Shown here: positions 5,628 through 13,806 of the stretch, in pieces
Numbering within the stretch: the stretch's first letter is position 1
Layout: each line of letters starts with the position of its first letter
Origin: a virus
Direction: 5' to 3' (one strand)
Virus record (IMG/VR): IMGVR_UViG_3300021361_000004
Coordinates: 1 to 38,204 of that record
Length of the DNA stretch: 38,204 nucleotides
The notes under the pieces: model-generated
The model's database searches: none
What the model was told of the DNA's origin: nothing
The model's input: only the letters and a program-made list of their open reading frames with translations
Program-made: the position numbers and the translations under genes

Positions 5628-6951
5628 GCCTCGCCCCCACTTCGGGCCGCTACATCAGCGACGGTTCCGTTGGTTCATGATGGTAGCGCATCGCCGTGCG
5701 GGCAAGACTGTCTCAGCTGTTAACGATCTTATTGAGCGGGCTACCTACAATACGCGCGAGAGCCCGCGCTACGCGTACATAGCTCCTCTGTTAAAGCAGG
5801 CGAAGCAGATTGCTTGGGATTATCTCAAGAAGTACGCCGCCCCGTTCGATCCCCGTATTAATGAGAGCGAGCTGTGGGTAGAGCTACAGGCCCTGCCAAA
5901 CTCCCCAAGAATTACCATCTACGGCGCGGATAACCCGGACGCGTTCCGGGGTTTGTATTTTGATGGGGTTGTTCTAGACGAGTTTGGTAATATGAAGATG
6001 AGCGTGTGGAAGGAAGTTATCCTTCCTGCGCTCATCGACCGTCGGGGTTGGGCTGTCTTCATGGGGACCCCGAATGGTCCCAATCACTTCCGCGATATGT
6101 GGTACGAGGCGGAGGGTAACCCGGAGTGGGGCCGGCTATTCCTCCCCGCATCCACTACGAATATCATCCCACTTAGCGAGTTGGAGATGATGAAGCGGAT
6201 GATGGATCCTGAAGAGTACGCTCAGGAAATGGAGTGCTCTTTTGAAGCTAGTGTGCGAGGAGCTATCTATGCAAGACAGATGGATCAAGTCGTCGTCGAG
6301 CAGCGAATTGGTAGCTTCAAGGCTGAACGAGGGTTTCCTGTCCATATCGTCAGTGACCTTGGCTTCTCAGATACCTGTACTTGGGGATTCTTTCAGGAGA
6401 GGCCGGACGGTATTGTCATCGATCGTGCGTATGGAAATAACATGCAGCCGATCAGCCACTATGCGGAATATATCAAGAAGTACTTTAGAGAGACTGGCCA
6501 TCAAAGAGGTGTCATCTGGCTTCCTCATGATGCGCGTGCCAAATCTCTGCAGACTGGTAAGTCAATCGTCGAACAATTCATCAAGCACGGTCTTTCACCT
6601 AGAATTGTCCCCAATCTTGACGTGTCCGACGGTATCGCCGCTGCGCGACAAATCTTCCCCAGCCTATTCTTTAATCAGCCACAAACGCAGACCTTGGTAC
6701 TGGCTCTTAAGAGCTATCATCGTAAGTATGATGAGGATCGTAAGGTCTATACGGACGAGCCGGTACACGATTGGAGTTCCCACTGGGCTGATATGGTCCG
6801 CTATCTTGCCCTCGTCAGTAAGCGGGCGAAGCAGCCAGGGCGGCGCGTGCCACAAGAGCTTGTCGACCCAGCAGACAATGGGCTACACTACGGCTTTGCG
6901 CTGAATGACATCTGGGACTGCGCCCCTAAACCAAGGAATATTAGACTATGA
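5605..6951 (+). CDS. terL: Terminase large subunit, 448 aa
   Basis: This is the ATP-driven packaging motor and nuclease that cuts concatemers and fills the prohead through the portal. The ATPase half has Walker A VAHRRAGKT at residues 27-35 and Walker B GVVLDEF with D125/E126, then the coupling-type FMGTPNG. The RNase H-like nuclease half has D251 and D256 (VSDLGFSDTCTW) and a late acidic residue, D396 (HWADMVRY). The length is normal for podovirus-type terminases. ATG 5605 follows GGAG with a seven-base spacer; it overlaps terS by 23 bases, and the stop overlaps the portal start in ATGA. The packaging type (headful or direct repeat) cannot be read from the motifs. Confidence 0.93.
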   Translation: MAMQSIYKPRPHFGPLHQRRFRWFMMVAHRRAGKTVSAVNDLIERATYNTRESPRYAYIAPLLKQAKQIAWDYLKKYAAPFDPRINESELWVELQALPNSPRITIYGADNPDAFRGLYFDGVVLDEFGNMKMSVWKEVILPALIDRRGWAVFMGTPNGPNHFRDMWYEAEGNPEWGRLFLPASTTNIIPLSELEMMKRMMDPEEYAQEMECSFEASVRGAIYARQMDQVVVEQRIGSFKAERGFPVHIVSDLGFSDTCTWGFFQERPDGIVIDRAYGNNMQPISHYAEYIKKYFRETGHQRGVIWLPHDARAKSLQTGKSIVEQFIKHGLSPRIVPNLDVSDGIAAARQIFPSLFFNQPQTQTLVLALKSYHRKYDEDRKVYTDEPVHDWSSHWADMVRYLALVSKRAKQPGRRVPQELVDPADNGLHYGFALNDIWDCAPKPRNIRL

Positions 6952-8936
6952 GCACTGTAAACTCTAGCACAGCAGACGGCAAGGACCCAGACGAATACAC
7001 AGCGGATTGGTGGGCTGGAGAAATTGAGCGGCAGGAGAAGGACCTGCGGGATTACTTCTGGCAAAGCGGAGTTAAAATCCAAAGCAAATTCCTGGATACG
7101 CGTGATGATCCCAATACTTTGATGGATCAAACTCCTAACGAAGCTCGTAGATATAATCTATTCTGGACAAATACGCTTATTCTTAAGAGCGCGCTTTACG
7201 CCAAGCCGCCTAATCCGCTGGTTAAGCGGATGCATGATGATCCAAACGACCCAGTCGCTCGTACTGCTGCGCTAATCTTGCAGCGTATTCTCAACCAGGA
7301 CATTGAAAAGCAGAACTCCACTGTGCATACGGCTTTCTCACAGGCTGTGGAGGACCGACTCATCCCCGGCCTGGGGCAGGTCTGGGCTCGTATGGACGTA
7401 GAGACTGAAAGTCGTACTATTCCTGAGGTGAAACACCCTGAGACGGGGGAAGTTCTCCAGGAAGAACAGCAGTATCAAGCCATCACTAAGCAGGATGTTA
7501 GCCTGGATTACGTGTACTGGATGGACTTCCTATGGTCTGCGGCCCGCACCTGGGAAGAAGTGTGGTGGGTCGCCCGTCGAATCTGGCTTAAGAAGAAGGA
7601 TTTTATCTCCCGTTTTGGGCAGCAGGAATGGGATGACCTTCAGGCCTATCAGAAGAATAATGTCACCGAGTCTGGGTACCCCCGTGGCTTCGCCAAGGGG
7701 CGGGTGGAAATCTTTGAGATCTGGTGTGACGCGACGATGAAGGTCTACTTCCTCCACGCGGGCAGCAAGACCTTTGTGGAAGACCCCAAAGACGACCCGT
7801 TGCAGCTTGATGATTTCTGGCCGTGCCCTTGCCCGCTGCTGGCAACTCACACCACGAATAATCTGGCCCCTCGTGCTGATTACAGCATGCTGCAGGACCA
7901 GTATCAGGAGCTGGATACCCTAAACGATCGCATCTCCACCCTTACGCGTGCCCTCCGTATTGTGGGCATGTATGATAAGACTAATACTGATCTTGCGCAG
8001 CTTCTCACAGGGCCTGAATTCCAGATGATTAGCTGTGATAACTTCGGTGCGCTTGCTGAAAAGGGCGGTATCCAGGGTGCGGTGGACTGGTTCCCCGTAC
8101 AGCAGATTGCCGATGTGCTGGATAAACTCAATAATCAGCGTACCTTGGTCGTTGGGCAGCTCTACGAGCTTACGGGTATCTCCGATATTATGCGTGGAGC
8201 GAGTAATCCACGCGATACGCTGGGCGCGCAGCAGTTGAAGGCGCAGTATTCCAGTGTGCGGCTGCAGCTTATGCAGAATGACGTAGCCCGTTTTGTTTGC
8301 GAGGCGCTTAAGATCAAGTCAGAGATTATCTGTAAGCATTTTGACCCAGCAATCATTGCTAATATGTCGGCAATTCAGTACTCGGAGACTGCGCAGGACC
8401 CGCAACTGCTCCAGGCTGGTATCCAGATGCTGAAAAACTTCGATTCGACAACTTATCGAATCGACATTACTGAGGAAAGCCTCAGTATGGCCGACTACAC
8501 GGCCGAACGCGAGATGCGCGTGGCGTATATCACGGCCGTTGGGCAATTCCTTAGCCAAGCTGCACAGATGGTGGCCGGTATGCCAACTGCCATGCCATAC
8601 CTTATTAAGATGATCCAGTGGGTCACTGCTAGCTTCCGTGGTAGTGATGATATTGAAACTGTGCTAGACCAAGCGGCACAGATGGCGATGCAGCAGCCTC
8701 CACAGCCCCCAGGCGGCGCGCAGCAAAAGCCTCCACAGCCCAGCCCGCAAGAGCAGGAAGGGGCTAAGGCGAATGCTCAAATTCAAATTGATAACAATAA
8801 GGCCCAGAAGGATGCTATGGTTAAGACTATGGACGCCAATCTGGAATTGAGGAATGACCTCTTGACCAAACGAGTGGAGGCGCAAATTGACGCAAACTCA
8901 GACATCCGGAACAACGCCGGACAGCAACCTCAATGA
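6948..8936 (+). CDS. Portal protein, 662 aa
   Basis: The gene follows terL with a four-base ATGA overlap, the classical place of the portal, the dodecameric ring through which DNA enters and leaves the head. Size and composition fit podovirus portals: an acidic N-terminus, a YNLFWTNTLILKSALYAKPP segment near residue 70, a wing/stem core, and a long C-terminal helical, glutamine- and proline-rich tail (MQQPPQPPGGAQQKPPQPSP, then QIQIDNNKAQKDAM), like the barrel and crown of long portals. No cysteine protease or other fused domain is seen. The call rests on position, length and overall pattern. Confidence 0.88.
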   Translation: MSTVNSSTADGKDPDEYTADWWAGEIERQEKDLRDYFWQSGVKIQSKFLDTRDDPNTLMDQTPNEARRYNLFWTNTLILKSALYAKPPNPLVKRMHDDPNDPVARTAALILQRILNQDIEKQNSTVHTAFSQAVEDRLIPGLGQVWARMDVETESRTIPEVKHPETGEVLQEEQQYQAITKQDVSLDYVYWMDFLWSAARTWEEVWWVARRIWLKKKDFISRFGQQEWDDLQAYQKNNVTESGYPRGFAKGRVEIFEIWCDATMKVYFLHAGSKTFVEDPKDDPLQLDDFWPCPCPLLATHTTNNLAPRADYSMLQDQYQELDTLNDRISTLTRALRIVGMYDKTNTDLAQLLTGPEFQMISCDNFGALAEKGGIQGAVDWFPVQQIADVLDKLNNQRTLVVGQLYELTGISDIMRGASNPRDTLGAQQLKAQYSSVRLQLMQNDVARFVCEALKIKSEIICKHFDPAIIANMSAIQYSETAQDPQLLQAGIQMLKNFDSTTYRIDITEESLSMADYTAEREMRVAYITAVGQFLSQAAQMVAGMPTAMPYLIKMIQWVTASFRGSDDIETVLDQAAQMAMQQPPQPPGGAQQKPPQPSPQEQEGAKANAQIQIDNNKAQKDAMVKTMDANLELRNDLLTKRVEAQIDANSDIRNNAGQQPQ

Positions 8937-9120
8937 TTTGATGGCTGCAGTCCAGGGCGCGCAACGCACTTATGACGATCATGCTAAGAATCTAGCTGCG
9001 GCGCAGCTAGGCGTGACTGAGGCTAATGCTCGCTTAGTCACTGCTCAGACTGAAGAATCCAATGCTCAAGCTGCGCTCGCTGCTGCCAAAGTTGCTCTTC
9101 AACAAGCCCTTGCAGGTTAA
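8887..9120 (+). CDS. Small alanine-rich coiled-coil protein, 77 aa
   Basis: The frame begins at TTG 8887, which follows GTGGAGG with a suitable spacer, and overlaps the portal end by 50 bases; an internal ATG at 8941 has no ribosome binding site. After a polar start (TQTQTSGTTPDSNLN), the rest is one long A/Q/E/T-rich helix with clear heptad character (YDDHAKNLAAAQLGVTEA, EESNAQAALAAAKVALQQ). Small coiled-coil proteins in this place between portal and scaffold are common in podovirus-like genomes and are possible head-assembly factors. The function is not established. Confidence 0.65.
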   Translation: MTQTQTSGTTPDSNLNDLMAAVQGAQRTYDDHAKNLAAAQLGVTEANARLVTAQTEESNAQAALAAAKVALQQALAG

Positions 9121-9123
9121 CTG

Positions 9124-9528
9124 ATGCCAACCTATGACTACCAATGCCAAGAGTGTGGAAAACGAGACTCAGTCTTCCAGTCGATCGGCGAGTATTCACG
9201 AAACCCCACACGGCCGACTTGTTCTGAGCACGGCATCATGGAACGACGTCTATCGGTTGTCCCCGCAATGTCAGGCCTCGCCAACGCCCTTGCAGGTGAT
9301 CGCCACTACGAAGGGATGGTGGGAGCTAATGGTGAAGATATTGGAAGCCGCACCAAACATCGCGAGTACATGAAGCGTTCTGGTCTCACTACGATTGATG
9401 ACTTTAAGGGTCATTTTGATCGCAAGGCTAAAGAACGCGACGAATTTTACCGTGGGGAGCAGAAAGATACTTCTCTACGTCAAGAAATCACTTCTCAAGT
9501 GATGCAGGCTGTGGCCCAACCCGACTAA
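9124..9528 (+). CDS. FmdB-type zinc-ribbon protein, 134 aa
   Basis: The N-terminus (MPTYDYQCQECGK) is the hallmark of FmdB-family zinc ribbons, with C8, C11, C33 and H36 as likely zinc ligands. The remaining 95 residues are charged and helical (DFKGHFDRKAKERDEFYRG). It lies between the portal and the scaffold, where many podovirus-like genomes carry a zinc-ribbon protein. It may regulate late genes or take part in head assembly; neither is shown. It starts three bases after the upstream stop, so translation is probably coupled. Confidence 0.8.
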   Translation: MPTYDYQCQECGKRDSVFQSIGEYSRNPTRPTCSEHGIMERRLSVVPAMSGLANALAGDRHYEGMVGANGEDIGSRTKHREYMKRSGLTTIDDFKGHFDRKAKERDEFYRGEQKDTSLRQEITSQVMQAVAQPD

Positions 9529-9548
9529 AACTGAATAGGAGCATAAAA

Positions 9549-10745
9549 ATGCCCGTAGAATCAATGCACGATGACATCGCCTCTGCTATCGCGGAGCTTA
9601 GTGGAGGTAATAATGACCAAGGACAGCGGAGGGAAGCCCCGGCGCCCAGCCCTTCTCCAGCCCCTGCCACAAGGGAAGATGGTCAGGCAACCCAGGGAGC
9701 GCGAAATCGAGACGCTACAGGAAGATTTGCCCCAACGACGCCAGCTAAGGACGCGCCTGCTACGGATGGGCAACAGGCTACGCAAGCCCTAGCCCGCCAG
9801 CCTGTCCCAGCCCCTAGCCCGGTAGATGGCCAGCAAGCCACTCAACAGGCCGCTGGAGCCGCCAATGCACAGGCGGCAAGCCCTAGCCCCCAGCAGGCGG
9901 GTTTAAAGGCTCCTGTGTCCTGGACTCCAGACGAGAGGCAGGGGTGGGAGGCGATGGACCCCAAGGCTCAAGCTGCTGTGCTGCGTCGAGATCGGGAAGT
10001 AGATAACGTTTTGCGCCAAACGGCGGATGTGCGCAGGTATGCACAAGAATTGAATGACGTTATCCAGCCTTACATGCCCATGATTGCTGGGGAGGGTAGT
10101 ACTCCGGCGCGTGCGGTAGCAGAACTTTTCCGTACAGCGGCGTTTATCCGCACAGCTCCACCCTTGCAGAAAGCAGCGGCAATTGCGGATCTTATCTTCC
10201 AGCACGGGGTAGATATCCCCACACTGGACGCTCAGCTTAGTCAGCGCGCGCAGGGGCGTCCATACCAGCAAAACCCGCAAGAGAATCAGATGCGACAGAT
10301 GCAGCAGATGATTCAGCAGCAGTTGGCCCCTGTGCAGCAGTTTATGCAAGGCATCCAGAGCAGTCAGCAAAATCAGGTGCAGCAAACTCTGCAACAATTT
10401 ATGGCTGATCCACAGAATGAGTTTGTCTCTGACCCAGAGATTTCTAGCTCTATGGCGGATCAGCTTGAAATTGCCGCGCGCAGGGGCCAGCAATTGAGCT
10501 TGCAAGAGGCCTACAGGCGTGCTACATTATGGCATCCGACGTACTCAGAGATCATCCAACGCCGGTCTCTAGGTGATTCAGCCGCTCAGCAATCCGCAGC
10601 GGCCGCCAGAGCGACCAACGCGGCTGTCAGCGTCAAGCCTTCGGGCGGCGCACCTTCGCAGGGGAACCAGGATGAAAGTGACGGCAGTCTTCGAGGCGAC
10701 ATTCTCTCATCGATGACTAAACTTTCACGAAATTCACGGGTTTAA
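9549..10745 (+). CDS. Probable scaffolding protein, 398 aa
   Basis: ATG 9549 follows AATAGGAGCATAAAA. The protein is low in complexity and hydrophilic: residues about 20-130 are rich in A, P, Q and S (PAPSPSPAPATR, QQATQQAAGAAN), followed by a helical core (MDPKAQAAVLRRDREVDNV) and a Q/M-rich coiled-coil stretch (MRQMQQMIQQQLAPVQQFM). An extended, helical, disordered protein immediately before the major capsid gene is the usual signature of a procapsid scaffold. A basic serine-rich end (GDILSSMTKLSRNSRV) could be the coat-binding part, as in P22 scaffold, by analogy only. Confidence 0.82.
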   Translation: MPVESMHDDIASAIAELSGGNNDQGQRREAPAPSPSPAPATREDGQATQGARNRDATGRFAPTTPAKDAPATDGQQATQALARQPVPAPSPVDGQQATQQAAGAANAQAASPSPQQAGLKAPVSWTPDERQGWEAMDPKAQAAVLRRDREVDNVLRQTADVRRYAQELNDVIQPYMPMIAGEGSTPARAVAELFRTAAFIRTAPPLQKAAAIADLIFQHGVDIPTLDAQLSQRAQGRPYQQNPQENQMRQMQQMIQQQLAPVQQFMQGIQSSQQNQVQQTLQQFMADPQNEFVSDPEISSSMADQLEIAARRGQQLSLQEAYRRATLWHPTYSEIIQRRSLGDSAAQQSAAAARATNAAVSVKPSGGAPSQGNQDESDGSLRGDILSSMTKLSRNSRV

Positions 10746-10766
10746 CCTTTCCTTTGTGAGGACAAC

Positions 10767-11729
10767 ATGGCATTTCCAAATGTGACAGATATCGTCGCAA
10801 CGACGATTGAAAAGCGCTCCAAGAAGATTCAGGATAATGTTACCAAGAATAACGCTCTCCTGACCTATATCGAAGATAAGGGCAACGTTCGCTCATTCAG
10901 CGGTGGCTCGTTGATTTTCGAAGAGCTTTCCTTCCAACAAAACGGCAATGCGGGCTGGTATTCGGGTTATGACCTGTTGCCGGTCGCTGCGCAGGACGTC
11001 ATCTCGGCAGCGCAATTTAACATCTGCCAAGCTGCCTGCCCGGTCACTATCAGTGGCCTGGACGAGTTGCGCAACGGTGGCCCTGAGCAGATGATCGATC
11101 TGGTCGAAGCGCGTATGAAGGTGGCTGAGTCGACGATGGCAAACATCATTGCTCAGGGTATCTACAGTGATGGCACGGGCTCCGGTGGTAAGCAGATTGT
11201 GGGCCTGGACGCGATGGTGCCTGTCACCCCCACGTCTGGTGTCTACGGGGGCATCGACCGGTCTGTGTGGAACTTCTGGCGCAATGTGGTGTCCAGCGGC
11301 GTGGCGCTCACAGCGGCTAACATCCAAGCAGCTATGAATGCGGTTTGGGCTCAGTTGGTCCGTGGCATGGATCGTCCTGATCTTATCGTCATGGATAACT
11401 TCATGTGGACGGCCTACATGGGTAGTCTCCAGCCGCAGCAGCGCTTTACAGACCCCGCTAAGGCAAACCTCGGCTTCCCGTCTATTAAGTTTATGGATGC
11501 AGACGTGGTGCTGGACGGCGGTGTGGGGGGTTTCGCGGTCACCAAGACTGCGTACTTCCTTGATACGAAGTTTGTGTCGTACCGTCCACACTCCAAGCGC
11601 AACATGGTGCCTCTGAATCCGAACCGTCGCTATGCCATCAACCAGGACGCTGAGGTACAAATCCTCGCCTGGGCTGGCAATATGACTTGCTCGGGTGCTC
11701 AGTACCAAGGTCGTCTAATCAGTGCCTAA
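10767..11729 (+). CDS. Major capsid protein, 320 aa
   Basis: This is the shell protein, placed right after the scaffold with a good GTGAGGACAAC ribosome binding site. The length and pattern fit the HK97-fold coat proteins found in podovirus-like genomes: an N-terminal helix (FPNVTDIVATTIEKRSKK), a G-rich beta segment (SFSGGSLIFEELSF), the spine-helix region (MIDLVEARMKVAESTMANI), and a C-terminal A-domain part with PDLIVMDNFMWTAY and FVSYRPHSKRNMVPL. There is no cleavable N-terminal delta domain, consistent with the separate scaffold gene. It is probably the most abundant virion protein. Confidence 0.9.
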   Translation: MAFPNVTDIVATTIEKRSKKIQDNVTKNNALLTYIEDKGNVRSFSGGSLIFEELSFQQNGNAGWYSGYDLLPVAAQDVISAAQFNICQAACPVTISGLDELRNGGPEQMIDLVEARMKVAESTMANIIAQGIYSDGTGSGGKQIVGLDAMVPVTPTSGVYGGIDRSVWNFWRNVVSSGVALTAANIQAAMNAVWAQLVRGMDRPDLIVMDNFMWTAYMGSLQPQQRFTDPAKANLGFPSIKFMDADVVLDGGVGGFAVTKTAYFLDTKFVSYRPHSKRNMVPLNPNRRYAINQDAEVQILAWAGNMTCSGAQYQGRLISA

Positions 11730-11752
11730 TTCTTCATGGCGCTAGAGTGAGT

Positions 11753-11772
11753 AGGCGGGCTTGCGCCCGCCT
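11753..11772 (+). terminator. Stem-loop after the major capsid gene
   Basis: aggcgggc (11753-11760) and gcccgcct (11765-11772) form a perfect 8-bp stem with a ttgc loop between the capsid gene and the next gene. Only ctcc follows, with no T-run, so it may be a partial terminator or an RNA-processing or stability element that sets capsid expression apart. Confidence 0.45.
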
Positions 11773-11793
11773 CTCCAATGCAAGGAGTTCAAA

Positions 11794-12444
11794 ATGCCTG
11801 CTACCTATCAAACCGATGGCGCTCAGGACTGCCACCAGCCTGGAAATGACACTGGAGCGGCCTGCACAGGCATCGGCTTCGGTGGCAATTACAGCGGGCA
11901 GCCTGTTCCCGGTAACTTTAGCATTCAAACATCTCCGTTGCCCGGTGCTTGCATCGGCATGGGGTCGAACGCTAGTTCTAATGATAGCCTAGCCACTATG
12001 GTGATTGACGTTACCTTTACGGCTGGCTCGGGATACAATAACGGTGTATTCAATGTGGAGAGCGACGCGTCCGGCGGCGCACCTGCAAAGATTTCCATGG
12101 CGCAGTTCACTGTTACGGGCGGGGCTATCGCGGCAGCTAAGGTAATCCGTGCAGGCAATGATTTCACGGGCACGCCCACATTCACACTTGCCAATGCCTA
12201 TCTGGCAAATGGTCAGTCTGGCGGCGTGGGTTCAGGCACTGGTGGGGCGTTGACTGCGGTCACTGGCTCTTCTCCAGAGTCTTTTGCTCTGGGCGCAGCG
12301 TATGGCTCTGGGAAGAGTCTTATGATGCAGCAAGCTGCGGCCACTATCGCGCAAGGAGCGACCGGCACGGGCCTGAACCCGTACTACAATCGTTCGCCAC
12401 GCACAGCAAATTCTGGTGACTTTGTGGCGTCGGTTTCTCCGTAA
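11794..12444 (+). CDS. Probable minor capsid/decoration-type protein, 216 aa
   Basis: ATG 11794 follows CAAGGAGTTCAAA; the open frame upstream reads through the stem-loop and is ignored. The protein is rich in G, A, S and T and predicted to be all beta, with segments such as MVIDVTFTAGSGYNNGVF and AGNDFTGTPTFTLANA that resemble the repeated strands of secreted or virion surface proteins. It has no membrane segment. Its place directly after the major capsid gene suggests a head decoration or minor capsid protein, but no family is recognised, so this is inference from context. Confidence 0.6.
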   Translation: MPATYQTDGAQDCHQPGNDTGAACTGIGFGGNYSGQPVPGNFSIQTSPLPGACIGMGSNASSNDSLATMVIDVTFTAGSGYNNGVFNVESDASGGAPAKISMAQFTVTGGAIAAAKVIRAGNDFTGTPTFTLANAYLANGQSGGVGSGTGGALTAVTGSSPESFALGAAYGSGKSLMMQQAAATIAQGATGTGLNPYYNRSPRTANSGDFVASVSP

Positions 12445-12468
12445 TTCCAACCAAAACAGGATACAATC

Positions 12469-13068
12469 ATGATTCAAGAGCTTGATTACGACTACAATGT
12501 CCACCAGAATAACAAGGGCGATGAGAATCTTGCTGTTCGGTTTTACATTGCCCCCATCAAAAACCCCGCAAAGTCCACGGATGCGGGTCGACCCATTTTC
12601 GACGACACGCAGATGGTTGAGATTCGTGTGCGTGGTGATCGTAACAATGTGGTGCAGCGTCCCGTGCGCGAGGAAGATAAGCGTCGGTTTCGTGATGCGT
12701 GGCGTGCCTTTGAAGAAGGCAGTAAGGACCTTGATAGTGGCACCCCATTGAGCCAATGGCCTATTGCTTCGCAGTCCTTTGTAGAAGAGATGAAGTACCT
12801 TGGCTTCCACACTGTAGAGCATCTTGCCACTGCAAATGACCGAGTTTGTGCCGACATTCCCGGTCTTGTCACGATGCGCGAGCGTGCAAAGCACTACATC
12901 GAGCTTGCCAAGGGGGTTTCCCCTATTGAAGGCATGCAAGAAAAGTTGGACGAGCAAGAGCACACTATCCAGGCCCAGGCAGCGCAGCTCGCAGACTTGA
13001 ATCGTATGGTTCAGGAACTTAAGGCTGCAAGTGGTGAGAAGTCTGGAGGCAGCGCTGCTAAGCGCTGA
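12469..13068 (+). CDS. Conserved head-region protein of unknown function, 199 aa
   Basis: The start follows AACAGGATACAATC. The N-terminal part is mixed alpha/beta (LAVRFYIAPIKNP, DDTQMVEIRVRGDRNNV), followed by a segment of charged helices with a possible helix-hairpin-like LGFHTVEHLA, then NDRVCADIPGLVTMRERAKHY by key residues. The end is a clear coiled coil (EKLDEQEHTIQAQAAQLADL) with a G/S/K tail. Proteins of this build lie between capsid and tail-adaptor genes in several podovirus-like genomes. A role in head completion is possible; no enzymatic motif is seen. Confidence 0.6.
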   Translation: MIQELDYDYNVHQNNKGDENLAVRFYIAPIKNPAKSTDAGRPIFDDTQMVEIRVRGDRNNVVQRPVREEDKRRFRDAWRAFEEGSKDLDSGTPLSQWPIASQSFVEEMKYLGFHTVEHLATANDRVCADIPGLVTMRERAKHYIELAKGVSPIEGMQEKLDEQEHTIQAQAAQLADLNRMVQELKAASGEKSGGSAAKR

Positions 13069-13074
13069 TAAGAC

Positions 13075-13806
13075 ATGGCGGGGTTTAATCGCTATCTGAG
13101 TGGGCAGCAAATCGTCACTGAGGTGATGAAAGGGCTGGGCTTGACTGCTCCCACGTCTATTTCAGATAGTACAGACCCCACGGCCATGCAGATGTGGCAG
13201 TTGGCGACCGACTGTGGTCGCCAGCTCCTAAATAGGCACGATTGGGAGTTTTTGCAGAAAGACTTCGTTATTACAACGAATGGGTCTGCGACCTACACTA
13301 TTCCACCTGACCTAAATAATTTCCAAGATGATGCGTCTTGGAACCGCACTACGAGGCTTCCTGTGTTTGGCGCGCTGCGTGAATACGAGTGGCAAGCGCT
13401 AAAGGCACGAAATCTTGCAGGTACGACCTTCGTTATGCTGTACCGCATGGTTGGGGATCAACTGGAGTTTTATGAGACTCCGACAACCCCCCAAGAAGTT
13501 CATATTCCATACACGTCCTGCGGGTGGGTACAGGTCGGAGGTCCAACGTCTGGAACTTTCTCTGACACCCTTGGCTCCAATAGTGATGTTATCATGTATG
13601 AGCCAGAAATGTTCAAGGCATTTCTGAAGTTTAAGTGGCTGGATGCTAAGGGTCTGGATGCCAACAGGGCTGAAGACACGTTCAACACGTTGCTCAGCAA
13701 TGCCAAGAGCAATGATGCCCCTCGCCGCATGATTTCCCTTGGCAAGAATAATGGGTTCCCATACCTGAGTGTTCTCAATATGCCTGACTCGGGGTATGGG
13801 TCATGA
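13075..13806 (+). CDS. Tail adaptor protein, tail tubular protein A-like (gp11-like), 243 aa
   Basis: The protein has the usual size and helical N-terminus of head-tail adaptors of short-tailed phages (ATDCGRQLLNRHDWEFLQKD, then FVITTNGSATYTIPPDL), followed by beta segments (FVMLYRMVGDQLEFYETP) and a C-terminal helical part (EMFKAFLKFKWLDAKGLD) rich in basic residues. In T7 and P22 the corresponding protein forms a ring below the portal that holds the nozzle. The next gene encodes a nozzle-like protein and overlaps it by four bases (ATGA), which fits. It begins six bases after the preceding stop. Confidence 0.75.
   Translation: MAGFNRYLSGQQIVTEVMKGLGLTAPTSISDSTDPTAMQMWQLATDCGRQLLNRHDWEFLQKDFVITTNGSATYTIPPDLNNFQDDASWNRTTRLPVFGALREYEWQALKARNLAGTTFVMLYRMVGDQLEFYETPTTPQEVHIPYTSCGWVQVGGPTSGTFSDTLGSNSDVIMYEPEMFKAFLKFKWLDAKGLDANRAEDTFNTLLSNAKSNDAPRRMISLGKNNGFPYLSVLNMPDSGYGS

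Noticed and set aside
10893-11708. 271-aa antisense frame under the major capsid gene
   Set aside because: The histidine/arginine-rich product is typical of antisense reading of a strongly codon-biased gene.
12232-13110. 292-aa antisense frame under the head genes
   Set aside because: It opposes a continuous, well-spaced gene series and has no binding site or recognisable domain.
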